A stretch of 64,000 bases of DNA from Myxococcales bacterium (GTDB taxonomy: Bacteria > Myxococcota_A > Polyangia > Polyangiales > Polyangiaceae): positions 1 through 64,000 of the forward strand of contig JAEUKE010000088.1 in assembly GCA_016794345.1 (NCBI GenBank), read 5' to 3'. Below the pieces are notes generated by a model that saw only the letters and a program-made list of their open reading frames with translations, made no database searches and was not told where the DNA came from. This document shows, piece after piece, positions 1 through 8,873 of this stretch. Every line of letters starts with the position of its first letter. Position 1 is the stretch's first letter. Made by a program: the position numbers and the translations under genes.

Positions 1-175
1 CAACGTCTTGGGTCCCGTTCGGGTCGACGAAGTTGAGGGGTGACGCCCGCCCGTACAGGTACAAATTCAACCCCGCCTGCAGCCCCAGCGGGTCCGCCGT
101 GGTCCACCGCCCAAGCCATGGCGCGTAATACCTTGCGCCAAATGAAACAGGGCGCCCCTCTCGGGGCGCCCTCTC
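1..175 (-). pseudogene. Start-less fragment of an RHS-repeat core domain
   Basis: Reading the minus strand from about 151 down to 1 gives the hallmark C-terminal end of an RHS/YD-repeat core: GARYYAPWLGRWTTADPLG, then LYLYGRASPLNFVDPNG. RHS proteins are large shell-forming polymorphic toxins, and the variable toxin tip normally follows this core. An in-frame stop lies just upstream (codon 176-178), and there is no ATG or GTG start or ribosome site in between. The fragment is therefore cut off from any RHS body. It lies immediately downstream of the metalloprotease terminator. Whether a toxin tip and immunity gene follow cannot be seen because the window ends. It could be a displaced RHS tip cassette or simple decay. 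Confidence 0.75.
150..171 (-). terminator. Intrinsic terminator of the metalloprotease gene
   Basis: A perfect 9-bp inverted repeat, GGGCGCCCC / GGGGCGCCC, with a 4-nt loop lies 26 bp beyond the stop of the minus-strand gene that ends at 198. On the minus strand the stem is followed by a T-rich stretch (TGTTTCATTT), as expected of a factor-independent terminator. It overlaps the upstream end of the RHS fragment reading frame. Confidence 0.7.
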
Positions 176-197
176 TCACGCTAGGCGTGCGTCGCGA

Positions 198-3100
198 TCA
201 GTCGTAGATGCCCTGCATGCTCGCGTCCGCCATGCGGAAGTCGCGCATGGCCTGGCGCATGAACGCAGGGACCGACTCGTAATCGGCGAGCTCGAGGCAC
301 GCGCGGTTTGCGGCGCAGGTGCAGCCGCTGTTGTTGTTGGCGTTGCAGGTAGTGGTCCCGCTGATGCCGGGGTCGAACTTGATCTTGGGCTTGCCGTTCT
401 CGAGGATGGGGTCGCACCAGGTGGCGCCGCTCTCGGGAGAGGTGACCGTGTTGCACTCGTACGCCTTGAACATGAGCTCGTTGGCGTACTCGAGCATGCG
501 GGCACCGACGCCGCGCTGCACGGTCTTGCCCCAGATCTCCTCCGTGCCGTACGTCCGCGCGATGTAGACGCGGCCCTCGGGCAGGTGGAGCTCGATGCGG
601 TTCGCGAAGCCCGGGTCGTTGTCGGCGCCGAGCTCCCAGATCCCCATCAGGTTGATCCAGTTCGTCTTGGAGTTCTCCGGCAAGTAGAGGAGCGTCTGGG
701 CGATGAGCCACTTGAACTCCTCCCACTCGACCTGAGGATCGATCGCGACGGTCTCCGCCGGCGCGTCGGGGTTCAACGGATGCGGGGTGAACTGACCCTG
801 GTCGTCGACGTCGCAGATGTTGCCCGAGGGGCAGCCGTACGCCGAGCAGACGAGGCGGCCCGGCGCCGGGAAGCAGGCCTCGACCTGGGGCGTCCACCAG
901 GAGACCCAGCCGATGCCGCCCTGCGGGTAGAGGTCGCTGTCGACCAGCGGCTGGCCGTTCTGCGACGCGACACGCGCGCCCTTGATGTACTCGTCACCCG
1001 TGAGCTGGTTCGCGAGGAACCGGCGGTACCCATCGGGGAAGAGGTCGGCCATCGAGACCGAGCGGTAGCGCGGATCGGTGAAGTCGGTCAGCGAGTCCGA
1101 GATGAAGTTGTCGACCGACTCCGTGAGGAGGTACGGCGCGAACACCTTGTCGTAGTAGGAGCCGACGTTGTTCGTGTAGTCGCGATCGAACTCGCCCTCG
1201 CCCTCGGCGAGCTCGTTCGCCACGAGCTTGCCGCCGATCGCGATGTTGTCGAAGTAGCCGGTCGCGCCGTCGAAGACGAACATCAGCGGGTCCGGCGGGG
1301 CGCCGGAGAACGACGAGTCGAGCGCGCGGAGGACCGGCCGCGCCGGGTTGTTCGTGTCGAAGTACGTGTGCGGACCGGTGTTCGGCCTCATGAACTGCCG
1401 CGTGAAGTGATCGAACGCGATGCCCGACGCGAGGATGTTGTCGCGGTAGAAGAGGTTCGCGTAGATCGCCCAGTTGGTGTCGAAGTTCTCCCCGCCCTCC
1501 GCGAGGAGCGACTTGAAGATGTTGGAGATGAGGCCCAGGCCCTTGGCGCCGTCTCGCATCTTCTCGTTGTACCGCCCGAGGATTCGCTGCGACTGCGAGC
1601 GAATGCTGAAGCTGGTACGCGAGCGGCGGTAGTTGTCGAAGATGTGCCTCATCTCCTGCTCGGTGATGAGGAAGTTGAAGAGCTCGTACGCGTCCGCGCC
1701 GTTGTCGTGGCGGTAGACGGCGAGGTTGCCGAGGTCCGCCCAGCTGTCGGTCGCGAAGCCATAGGGCGCGCGAATCCGGCCGCTGCGCGTGTCGACCGCA
1801 CGCGTGATGTTGTCGTAGAAGCCGGCGTTCTCCGACTCGTCGAGGGTCGCAGCGCGCGTCTGGTCGTATTGGATGTAGTCGACTTCCGGCTGCTTGCAGC
1901 GCGTGGTCTTTCCGCCGACGGTCACGATGAGCGCGTCGACCAGGGGGTCGAAGGCGCCGTGCCTGGACTCGTCGTAGCTCTTGGGCCTGAAGGCGTTCGC
2001 GTCCACCGCCGCGCAGGTCTCCGGCTTGATGACCTTGAGGATCTCCTGGACCTGCGTGTAGTGGATCTGGCCGCCGCCGCGGTCCACGTAGTCCCAGCCG
2101 AGGATGCCGCCGAAGTTGCCGGTGATGTTGAGGAGCGTCTGGCTGACGCGGTTGTTGGAGATGTTGTACTCGGCGCCGTCGTTGTAGACGCTCATGACGT
2201 CGCCGTAGAAGAAGCGCGCCGCGGCGAAGTCGTAGATGCCGAGGCCGATCATGTCCTGGGTGAGCTCACCCGGGTAGTCCATGACGCTGGAGTGGCTGAA
2301 CATCCAGATCAGCCCGTCCTGCTCCTCTTGCGTGGGCGGGTCGAAGTAACGCGGCCCGATGCACTCCTCGCCGCTCTCCGAGACATCCGTGCAAGGCTCG
2401 GTGACCGTGCCGTCCTTCGTGCGCAGCTGCCAGTACTGCGGCCTGTACGCGTAAGCGAACGACGAGCTCACGAAGTTGTGACGGAGCGCGATCGAGTGTC
2501 CCATCTCGTGCGCCATGACGGCGTACTGGAACTTGTTCGCGAAGTACTTTCGCATCTTCTCGGCGCGCTCGAGCTGGACCTTCTTGTCGTCCTTCGCGTT
2601 GAACTTGCCGAACTTCCGCTCGGCGATCTTGGTCAGGTACGCCAGAGAGTTCGGCGCCGGCGCCATGATCTCGTCGGAGCCGAGCATGCAGGCTCCCCGC
2701 GCCGCGAGGCCAAGCTCGCGAGCCTGACGCAGGTCGCGCCAGATGGCGGGGTTGAGCCCGCGGAGCGCCGAGGCCGACGCGAGCAGCGGGCTCGTGCCCA
2801 TCTTGCCTGCCGCGAGCTCGTCGCCAGCCTGCTTGATCTCGGCCTTTGTGAGGCCGGCGAGCTGCATCATACCCTGGGTGACGAGCGCGGCCTCCGTGTC
2901 GGAGCCTTGAGCCGCGAGCCGGCGCGCCTCGGTGAACGGCCGGTTGTACGACGCCGCGGACGCGTCGAACTTGACGCTCGCGAGCATCTTGGTGGCCTTG
3001 TCCTTGATGGCGCGCGCCTTGATCGGATCCACCGCGCCGATGCCGCGCGGGTCCTCGAGGACGCGCGAATCGACGAGCGACTCCCCGCTCTCGAGCGAGC

Positions 3101-5306
3101 GGCCGTCCACCGCGCCGACGAGGCGCTTCTGCAGCGTGGCTCGATCCATCGTGCCGAGCGCGCCCCGACCGCCCGCAGCGTCGGCGGCGGCGGCCCAGTC
3201 ACGCACGTATTGGCCGTTCGTGACCTCTTCCGTCGGGATCTCGCCGGCGATGTAGCGGAGCGTGTCGACGAGGCCCTGCGAGGCGAGGTCGTTCACGTGC
3301 GCCCAGACGTTCGAGCTCGACTGGATCTTCTCGCCCGTGCGCGGGTCGTCCGCGTCGACCATGATGCCCCAGGGCGACGGCGTCTGCGGGTGCGGGATGA
3401 CGTTGATCTGGTGGTAACGCAGGTCGCCCATGCGGACGCTGAAGCCAGCGTCACACGTGGCGAGCAGCACCTCGTCGACCTCGTTCGGCGCGTCGAAGCG
3501 CTTCTCGAACTGCGCGTCACACATGGCAGCCGTCACGCCGGCGGGGAGGACCTCGCGCGTGTCGGCGTTGCGCTCTGCGGCCGGGATGAACTTCTGGTGA
3601 TCCTCCACGCACTTGGGCGAGTCACCGAGCTCCACCGGGCTGTGGCACAGCGTGATCATCTCGTCCATCTTCGCGATGGCGATGACGCCGGCAGAGTACT
3701 TGCGCGCCGCGCCGATCGCGTCCGCCTGCGCCTTGCAATACTCGAGACGGGACGGCGACCACGGCGGAGAGGCGCCGTCGTCCTGCGCCCACGCGCCGCG
3801 CGCGTGACGGCAGTCGTCGACCTCCTTCGAGAGCGCCATGGCGTCCTCGTTCTCCTCCTGCTGCCCGCGATACATCGGGAACTGCTCGATGCACGAGGCT
3901 GCGGGCGCGCCGACGCCGATGCAGTCGCTGTACTTCGCCGCTTGCACGGCGGTGCGCATCGCGACGTCCCACTCGTGCGCGGCGGCCTCGCTGCCCTCGA
4001 AGTAGTCGGGGGAGGAGCCGTGTGAGTAGTGCCAGACGATCGGCTTCTCTTTGCGGGCGTAGTAGGGGAGCGTGCACTTCTGCTCGAGCTTGTCGCAGCG
4101 CGAGCCCGCCCCGAAGACCGGCGTCACGGCGTTGCACTCGTCGTCCGTGCCGTCCTGGTTCTCGTCGCGCGTCGGCTCCTTGTCGACCGGCGTCGCCGAG
4201 GTGTAGCAGGCGACCTCGCACTTGCCGGGGAACTTCTTGCTCTCGACCCAACCCTCGGCGCAGCCCGCGCCCGGCGCGGTGTCGCCGTCATCCTGGTAGG
4301 CGTGGTGCCACTCCCAGATGTTGAAGCGCGCCGCCAGGCGGTGCCACTTGTTGTCCGTGATGCCGTAGTTGCGCGCGTAGCCGAAGCGCTCCCCGTAGAA
4401 CGCGCCGAACGCGGCGAAGCGGTTGCCGTCGATGTCGAGCGGCGCGTAGTCACTCGGATCCGCGCGGCGGAAGCTCATGCGCAGCGTGAGCTCGACCGGG
4501 TTGCAATTGCCGAACGGGTAGCTGCCGCCGAAGAGATCGTTCGGGAGGTAACAAGCCGGGAACGAGTCGATGCCCCACCCGAGGTGGGAGAGATCGATCA
4601 GGCCGGGCGTCGCGAACGCCTTCGTGGTGATGTCGAAGTACCCTTCCTTGGTCGCGAAGTGCGGGGCGTCGGGGTGCTTCGGATCGTTGACGTAATAGGA
4701 GAGCGGCTCGTAGGTCACGGCGCCGTAGACGCCGACGAGCGACAGGGTGTCGAAGTCGTACGCGTCCGTGTTGAGGTTGCGCGACCAGTCGACGCGGAAG
4801 TACTCGCGCTGGTCCCAGGGCCGGTCGGAGCTGTTCTCGACGATGACGTTCGTCTCCTCGCCGGTCGACGGGTTGTAGTCCCGGCGGATGTCGAAGTGCG
4901 TCAGGATGGGGAACGCGTACGCCACCGTCCCGTCGATGCTCGACGGGCCGTCGCCCTCGCTGTCGGCGCCGATGATGCGGTTGTAGACGATGCGGCCGAT
5001 GAGCAGGTCCTCCGTGACCTCCCACTTGATGACGCTGACCGGCTGCGCGTAGGTCGACGTGAAGAGCGCGTCCTGCGCGGCGCCGTAGCCGACGTCGGTG
5101 ATGACCGCGCGCGCGTAGAACGCCGGGTCGTCGCCGGTGTCGACGAAGTCCTCGCCGATGAAAAACGACTTCGCGAGCGCGTTCGGCTGCACGCGGTTGA
5201 TCGGCTCGCGCTCCTCGGCGCAACCATTCGCCCCCACCGCAGCGAGCGACAGCGCCAGCGCGAGGCCGGCACGCCGTACGAGAGCCTCGCCCTTCCGATG
5301 ATCCAT
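198..5306 (-). CDS. Very large zinc metalloprotease lipoprotein (metzincin-like)
   Basis: The protein is 1702 aa. The chosen ATG at 5306 is preceded by AGGAGG (5315-5320) at 8 nt and opens a lipoprotein signal peptide ending at Cys29. The zinc site is HEMGHSIALRHN at residues 933-944, i.e. HExxHxxxxxH. About 65 residues later comes SVMDY with Met1009, which fits a metzincin Met-turn. Together these predict an exported, lipid-anchored zinc endopeptidase. The 900 residues before the active site are unrecognised apart from a Cys-rich patch and acidic Asp-rich stretches around residues 300-400. A role in extracellular digestion by a predatory or saprophytic bacterium is inference. The gene stands alone, with a terminator at 150-171, and is divergent from the DUF4215 lipoprotein. 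It is far longer than common bacterial metalloproteases. Confidence 0.85.
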   Translation of the reverse strand: MDHRKGEALVRRAGLALALSLAAVGANGCAEEREPINRVQPNALAKSFFIGEDFVDTGDDPAFYARAVITDVGYGAAQDALFTSTYAQPVSVIKWEVTEDLLIGRIVYNRIIGADSEGDGPSSIDGTVAYAFPILTHFDIRRDYNPSTGEETNVIVENSSDRPWDQREYFRVDWSRNLNTDAYDFDTLSLVGVYGAVTYEPLSYYVNDPKHPDAPHFATKEGYFDITTKAFATPGLIDLSHLGWGIDSFPACYLPNDLFGGSYPFGNCNPVELTLRMSFRRADPSDYAPLDIDGNRFAAFGAFYGERFGYARNYGITDNKWHRLAARFNIWEWHHAYQDDGDTAPGAGCAEGWVESKKFPGKCEVACYTSATPVDKEPTRDENQDGTDDECNAVTPVFGAGSRCDKLEQKCTLPYYARKEKPIVWHYSHGSSPDYFEGSEAAAHEWDVAMRTAVQAAKYSDCIGVGAPAASCIEQFPMYRGQQEENEDAMALSKEVDDCRHARGAWAQDDGASPPWSPSRLEYCKAQADAIGAARKYSAGVIAIAKMDEMITLCHSPVELGDSPKCVEDHQKFIPAAERNADTREVLPAGVTAAMCDAQFEKRFDAPNEVDEVLLATCDAGFSVRMGDLRYHQINVIPHPQTPSPWGIMVDADDPRTGEKIQSSSNVWAHVNDLASQGLVDTLRYIAGEIPTEEVTNGQYVRDWAAAADAAGGRGALGTMDRATLQKRLVGAVDGRSLESGESLVDSRVLEDPRGIGAVDPIKARAIKDKATKMLASVKFDASAASYNRPFTEARRLAAQGSDTEAALVTQGMMQLAGLTKAEIKQAGDELAAGKMGTSPLLASASALRGLNPAIWRDLRQARELGLAARGACMLGSDEIMAPAPNSLAYLTKIAERKFGKFNAKDDKKVQLERAEKMRKYFANKFQYAVMAHEMGHSIALRHNFVSSSFAYAYRPQYWQLRTKDGTVTEPCTDVSESGEECIGPRYFDPPTQEEQDGLIWMFSHSSVMDYPGELTQDMIGLGIYDFAAARFFYGDVMSVYNDGAEYNISNNRVSQTLLNITGNFGGILGWDYVDRGGGQIHYTQVQEILKVIKPETCAAVDANAFRPKSYDESRHGAFDPLVDALIVTVGGKTTRCKQPEVDYIQYDQTRAATLDESENAGFYDNITRAVDTRSGRIRAPYGFATDSWADLGNLAVYRHDNGADAYELFNFLITEQEMRHIFDNYRRSRTSFSIRSQSQRILGRYNEKMRDGAKGLGLISNIFKSLLAEGGENFDTNWAIYANLFYRDNILASGIAFDHFTRQFMRPNTGPHTYFDTNNPARPVLRALDSSFSGAPPDPLMFVFDGATGYFDNIAIGGKLVANELAEGEGEFDRDYTNNVGSYYDKVFAPYLLTESVDNFISDSLTDFTDPRYRSVSMADLFPDGYRRFLANQLTGDEYIKGARVASQNGQPLVDSDLYPQGGIGWVSWWTPQVEACFPAPGRLVCSAYGCPSGNICDVDDQGQFTPHPLNPDAPAETVAIDPQVEWEEFKWLIAQTLLYLPENSKTNWINLMGIWELGADNDPGFANRIELHLPEGRVYIARTYGTEEIWGKTVQRGVGARMLEYANELMFKAYECNTVTSPESGATWCDPILENGKPKIKFDPGISGTTTCNANNNSGCTCAANRACLELADYESVPAFMRQAMRDFRMADASMQGIYD

Positions 5307-5314
5307 CGAAGAAA

Positions 5315-5320
5315 CCTCCT
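5315..5320 (-). promoter_or_regulatory. Perfect Shine-Dalgarno that fixes the metalloprotease start
   Basis: AGGAGG on the minus strand sits 8 nt before the ATG at 5306. The frame stays open to 5459, but only the ATG at 5306 has this site and yields a signal peptide. Confidence 0.75.
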
Positions 5321-5504
5321 CGGACACGATCCAACTGCCCCCGCCGGAGGCGGGGAAGAAACGAAGGCCAGCACTTACATGGGTGCCGGGCGGGCGGCTA
5401 GAGAGAGGCGAGCACGTGACGGAGAAAACGGGAGGTGGGCCGAGGCCTCGCGACCACAACCTCGCGGCGCTCTGCTAACTTTCTAACGCTGGAGGTCCTT
5501 TCCT

Positions 5505-7445
5505 ATGCGGCGTTTCTCGCTGATCTCGCTCGCTTGTTTGGCCACGGTCGCGTGTGGCAACGCGGAGGTGATCGTGGGTCCCGGCGACGGCGGGGGTGGA
5601 CAAAACCCGGGCAACGGCGGAGCAGGCGCCCAGGGCGGCGAGGGGGCGGGCTTCCAGCAGACGGGAGGGGCCGGGGGCTCGGGCGAAGGCGGCGAAGGCG
5701 GCGAGGCCCTCGGGCCGGCGTGCGGAGACGGGAAGATCGACCCCGGCGAGGCGTGTGACGACGGCAACGGTGTCTCCGGCGACGGCTGCACCGGGACCTG
5801 CGACGCGGTGGAGAACGGCTTCGCTTGCCCGTTCCCCGGCCAGCTCTGCGTCTCGACGGTCGTCTGCGGCGACGGGAACATCACCGGGGCCGAGACTTGT
5901 GATGACGGAAACGTCATGGCTGGCGACGGCTGCTCGGACACGTGTGGCCTCGAGGCTGGCTGGCTCTGCGCCGATCTCGGGGAGGCCTGCGTGGCGGCCG
6001 CGTGCGGCGACTCGATCGTCGCGGGCGCGGAGGACTGCGACGACGGCAACCCGAGCCCGGGCGACGGCTGCTCGGACCTGTGCCAGCTCGAGCCGGGGTT
6101 CAAGTGCGACGTCCCCGGGCAGCCGTGTGTTCCCACGGTCTGCGGCGACGGGGTCCCGGAGGGCACCGAGCAGTGTGACGACGGCAACAACGACATGGGC
6201 GACGGCTGCGTGCCCCTGACCTGCACGCTCGAGCCCGACTGCAGCATGAGCCCGATGTCGCCGTGCACCACGTCGTGCGGCGACGGCATCAAGCTCCCCA
6301 ACGACCCCACGGAGGCGTGTGAGGACGGCAACACCCAGGCCGGCGACGGCTGCTCGCCGACGTGTCAGATCGAGCCCGGCTACGTCTGCACGCCGAGCGC
6401 GACCGTCCCGACGGAGCTCGTGCTGCCGATCGTGCTGCGCGACTTCAGCGTGAGCCACCCGGACATGCAATACGTCATCGGGACGGACTTCGGCATCGTG
6501 GAGGGGCTCCTTGGCGTCGACGGCAAGCCCGTCTACGCGAGCGCCACGACGACGCCGACCACCAACGGCGCCGCGAGCTTCGACCAGTGGTACCGCGACG
6601 TGGCCGGCGTCAACTTCCCCATCCTGCAGACCATCACGCTCGGTCAGCTCCCGACGGGCGAGTACCGCTTCAACGACTCCACGTTTTTCCCGCTGAACGG
6701 CCTCGGCTTCGGCAACGAGGGCAACGGCAACAACTTCCACTTCACGAGCGAGGTCCGCTACTGGTTCGAATACAAAGGAACGGAGGTCCTGAACTTCACC
6801 GGGGACGATGACGTCTGGGTCTTCGTCAACAAGCAGCTCGCGGTGGACCTCGGCGGCGTACACGGCGCGCTGAGCGGCGGCGTGACGCTGTCGAACGTCG
6901 CGGCCACCTTCGACCTCGCGATCGGCGAGGTCTACGAGATCGTCGTGTTCCAGGCGGAGCGCCACACGACCCAGTCGAATTACCAGCTCACGCTCTCGAA
7001 CTTCACGAACGGCATCACGACCTGCGAGAGCGTGTGTGGGGACGGCATCAAGACGCCCGACGAGGCCTGCGACGACGGCGTCAACGACGGGAGCTACGGC
7101 AGCTGCACCCCCGACTGCAAGAAGGGTCCGCGCTGCGGGGACGGCGTGATCCAGATGCCGCAGGAAGAGTGCGACGACGGCGTCAACCTCTCACCCTACG
7201 AAGGCTGCGCGCCCGACTGCACCCAGGGCTCGTTCTGCGGTGACGGCGTCGTCGACTCGATCTTCGGCGAGCAGTGCGACGACGGCGCAAACGACGGCGG
7301 GTACAACGAGTGCGCCGCGGGCTGCCTCCTCGGGGAGCGCTGCGGGGACGGCGTGGTCCAGTCGCCGCAGGAGGAGTGCGACGACGGCAACAAGATCAAC
7401 AGCGACGGCTGCTCGAACGGCTGCCAGGACAACGTCGTGCAGTAG
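5505..7445 (+). CDS. Cys-rich DUF4215-repeat lipoprotein with fibro-slime-like domain
   Basis: The protein is 646 aa with GGAGG (5491-5495) before the ATG. A lipoprotein signal ends at Cys17, followed by a Gly-rich linker (residues 27-70). Five DUF4215-type repeats of the form CGDG...CDDGN...GDGC follow (about residues 73-290). A non-repeat domain comes next (about 297-500), beginning LPIVLRDFSVSHPDM, with a conserved FTGDDDVWVFVNKQLAVDLG segment typical of fibro-slime/PA14-like adhesive domains. Four more degenerate repeats end the protein. DUF4215 repeats are known as a myxobacterial speciality, with repeat cysteines expected to form disulfides. An extracellular structural or adhesive role is inferred. 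It is divergent from the metalloprotease with 198 bp between starts. Confidence 0.88.
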   Translation: MRRFSLISLACLATVACGNAEVIVGPGDGGGGQNPGNGGAGAQGGEGAGFQQTGGAGGSGEGGEGGEALGPACGDGKIDPGEACDDGNGVSGDGCTGTCDAVENGFACPFPGQLCVSTVVCGDGNITGAETCDDGNVMAGDGCSDTCGLEAGWLCADLGEACVAAACGDSIVAGAEDCDDGNPSPGDGCSDLCQLEPGFKCDVPGQPCVPTVCGDGVPEGTEQCDDGNNDMGDGCVPLTCTLEPDCSMSPMSPCTTSCGDGIKLPNDPTEACEDGNTQAGDGCSPTCQIEPGYVCTPSATVPTELVLPIVLRDFSVSHPDMQYVIGTDFGIVEGLLGVDGKPVYASATTTPTTNGAASFDQWYRDVAGVNFPILQTITLGQLPTGEYRFNDSTFFPLNGLGFGNEGNGNNFHFTSEVRYWFEYKGTEVLNFTGDDDVWVFVNKQLAVDLGGVHGALSGGVTLSNVAATFDLAIGEVYEIVVFQAERHTTQSNYQLTLSNFTNGITTCESVCGDGIKTPDEACDDGVNDGSYGSCTPDCKKGPRCGDGVIQMPQEECDDGVNLSPYEGCAPDCTQGSFCGDGVVDSIFGEQCDDGANDGGYNECAAGCLLGERCGDGVVQSPQEECDDGNKINSDGCSNGCQDNVVQ

Positions 7446-7460
7446 CGCCGCGCGGCGCGC

Positions 7461-7979
7461 TCATCGGATGGGCAGCGCGCCCTCGAAGAGCGGGTGTCCG
7501 GCGTCGTCGGTCACCTCGAGCGTGAGCTTCTTGCCCGCGTCCTTGGGCAAGATGGTGTTGTAGGCCCACGTTCGCCACGACCAGGACTCACCCACGAAGA
7601 GATCCACCGTCGTGCGCTTCTCCCCGTCGACGGCGAATTCCAGGTGCACCTTCCGCGGTCGCCCGGACTGGTTGCGGAGGGTGAGGTGCGCGTAGACCCG
7701 CTCTCCGGTCTTCGCCGCCTGAAGCGGGCCGACGGGGGCCTTGTCCTTCACGTCGCTCGCGAAGACGAGCTTGAGGAGCTCCACCGGCCTGGTGCTCGTC
7801 TCGTCGTCCGCGGCTTCGTCCGCCGCCGAGCCGCTCGGCGCCGGCAGCGGGGCGGCGTTGCCCGTCACCGCAATGGCCGCCGCGGCCGAGCCGCTCGCTG
7901 CGCCGCCCGCGCCGGGGTCGCCGCAAGAGCACCCGAGGGTGATGCCCGCCAGGGCGAACAAATGGACACACCGCCTCAC
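7461..7979 (-). CDS. DUF2914-like lipoprotein
   Basis: The protein is 172 aa with a GTG start that overlaps the trmO stop as GTGA, so it is probably translationally coupled to trmO. A lipoprotein signal leads to Cys17 or Cys19, then an Ala/Gly/Ser-rich linker to about residue 65. The C-terminal 100 residues form a beta-rich domain with a GESWSWRTWAYNTILP motif followed by KLTLEVTDDAGHPL. This resembles DUF2914, a small domain with a conserved WRTWS-type motif. No enzymatic residues are apparent and the function is unknown. Its stop lies 15 bp from the convergent DUF4215 gene, with a short GC palindrome (7445-7458) in the gap. Confidence 0.75.
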   Translation of the reverse strand: MRRCVHLFALAGITLGCSCGDPGAGGAASGSAAAAIAVTGNAAPLPAPSGSAADEAADDETSTRPVELLKLVFASDVKDKAPVGPLQAAKTGERVYAHLTLRNQSGRPRKVHLEFAVDGEKRTTVDLFVGESWSWRTWAYNTILPKDAGKKLTLEVTDDAGHPLFEGALPIR

Positions 7980-8782
7980 TCCACGCCTCCGTCTCCGGCG
8001 AACCGCTCGCAGAAGGCGCGGTGGAGCAAGGTCTCCGGATCGCGCGCGGCGGCGAGCTCTTTGGGTCGATATCCCGTCGAGATTCCTTCAATGACAATAT
8101 GGTCATCCACGACGCGGAAGACGTAGCGCCACGCCTTCCGCGCGAGACGAAACCGGCCGTCCTCGATGCGGCGGATCCGCCGGTAGGGATGCGGCTCCGG
8201 GCCGGCCGCGAGGACCGCCTCCACGCCCTCGGTCGGGTCGACGCCGGAGGTCTCGGTCAGGTACGCGCGCTGCCGAGAGGCGCGATCCGACCAGGTGACC
8301 GCGTACCGGGGGCCGGGGTCGGCCGGGGTCTCCAGCCACCCGGCGCTCGCTTCGGGCACGGCGTCCGTGTAGCCGACGTAAGGCTTGATATCGAGAACCG
8401 GCGAGCCGTCGACGACGTCCACGTCGAGCACGTGCAGCACGAGGCCCTCCACGCGCTCGAGCCGCACGACCGAGAGGCCGATGCCGTTTGGCCTGTGGGG
8501 CGAGCGCGTGGCCAGTACACCGCGTTTCTCGCGGCTCCGCGGCGGCAGCACCTTGGGTCGCCAATGTCCGTCGTTCTGGTGGAAATGGAAGAGCACCCAG
8601 ACGTGTGACCAGGCCTCGATCCCTTCGAGCGCGTGCTCGAGCTCGGCCACGAGCTCGATGCGGCCCGCCACCCCGCGCGCGGCGGCGGGCTGGCGAGGGG
8701 CGCTCGCCTTGTCCGCGAACGGCGTACGAAAGACGCCGATCGGGCGCACCTCGATGGCGTCGAGTCGGGGGCCGAGAGACAC
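7976..8782 (-). CDS. trmO: tRNA (N6-threonylcarbamoyl-A37) N6-methyltransferase, TsaA/TrmO family
   Basis: The product is about 268 aa from the GTG at 8782. The TsaA fold begins IEVRPIGVFRTPF and continues with VWVLFHFHQN, ATRSPHRPNGIGLSVV and DIKPYVGYTD, the conserved blocks of E. coli TrmO (YaeB), which uses SAM to methylate t6A37 of some threonine tRNAs. The C-terminal part matches the E. coli C-terminal domain in pattern (DPRPAYR there, PEPHPYRRIR here). The frame is open upstream to 9211, but that stretch is Arg-rich and opposes the acyltransferase gene, so it is not coding. GTG 8782 is the best start, although no strong ribosome site is visible. It is upstream of and overlaps the DUF2914-like gene. 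Confidence 0.88.
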   Translation of the reverse strand: MSLGPRLDAIEVRPIGVFRTPFADKASAPRQPAAARGVAGRIELVAELEHALEGIEAWSHVWVLFHFHQNDGHWRPKVLPPRSREKRGVLATRSPHRPNGIGLSVVRLERVEGLVLHVLDVDVVDGSPVLDIKPYVGYTDAVPEASAGWLETPADPGPRYAVTWSDRASRQRAYLTETSGVDPTEGVEAVLAAGPEPHPYRRIRRIEDGRFRLARKAWRYVFRVVDDHIVIEGISTGYRPKELAAARDPETLLHRAFCERFAGDGGVE

Positions 8783-8873
8783 GGGACCTCGGGCCTCCGT
8801 ACACTCGCTGCCGTCACCAGTCGAGCCGAGTTCGCCGCCGTGCTCCCCGCGGCGTTCGGTGTAGGCTCGAGGC

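Noticed and set aside
585..4025. 1146-codon open frame on the plus strand opposite the metalloprotease
   Set aside because: Arg/Val/Asp-rich translation typical of antisense GC-rich DNA; no motifs; the minus strand has a signal peptide, ribosome site and zinc motif.
5720..7440. Regular short repeats that could look like a CRISPR or satellite array
   Set aside because: They are degenerate coding repeats of the DUF4215 motif in one intact frame, with no constant repeat or spacer length.
7445..7458. 14-nt palindrome as terminator between convergent genes
   Set aside because: Only a 5-bp GC stem without T-tract; such palindromes are expected by chance in this base composition.
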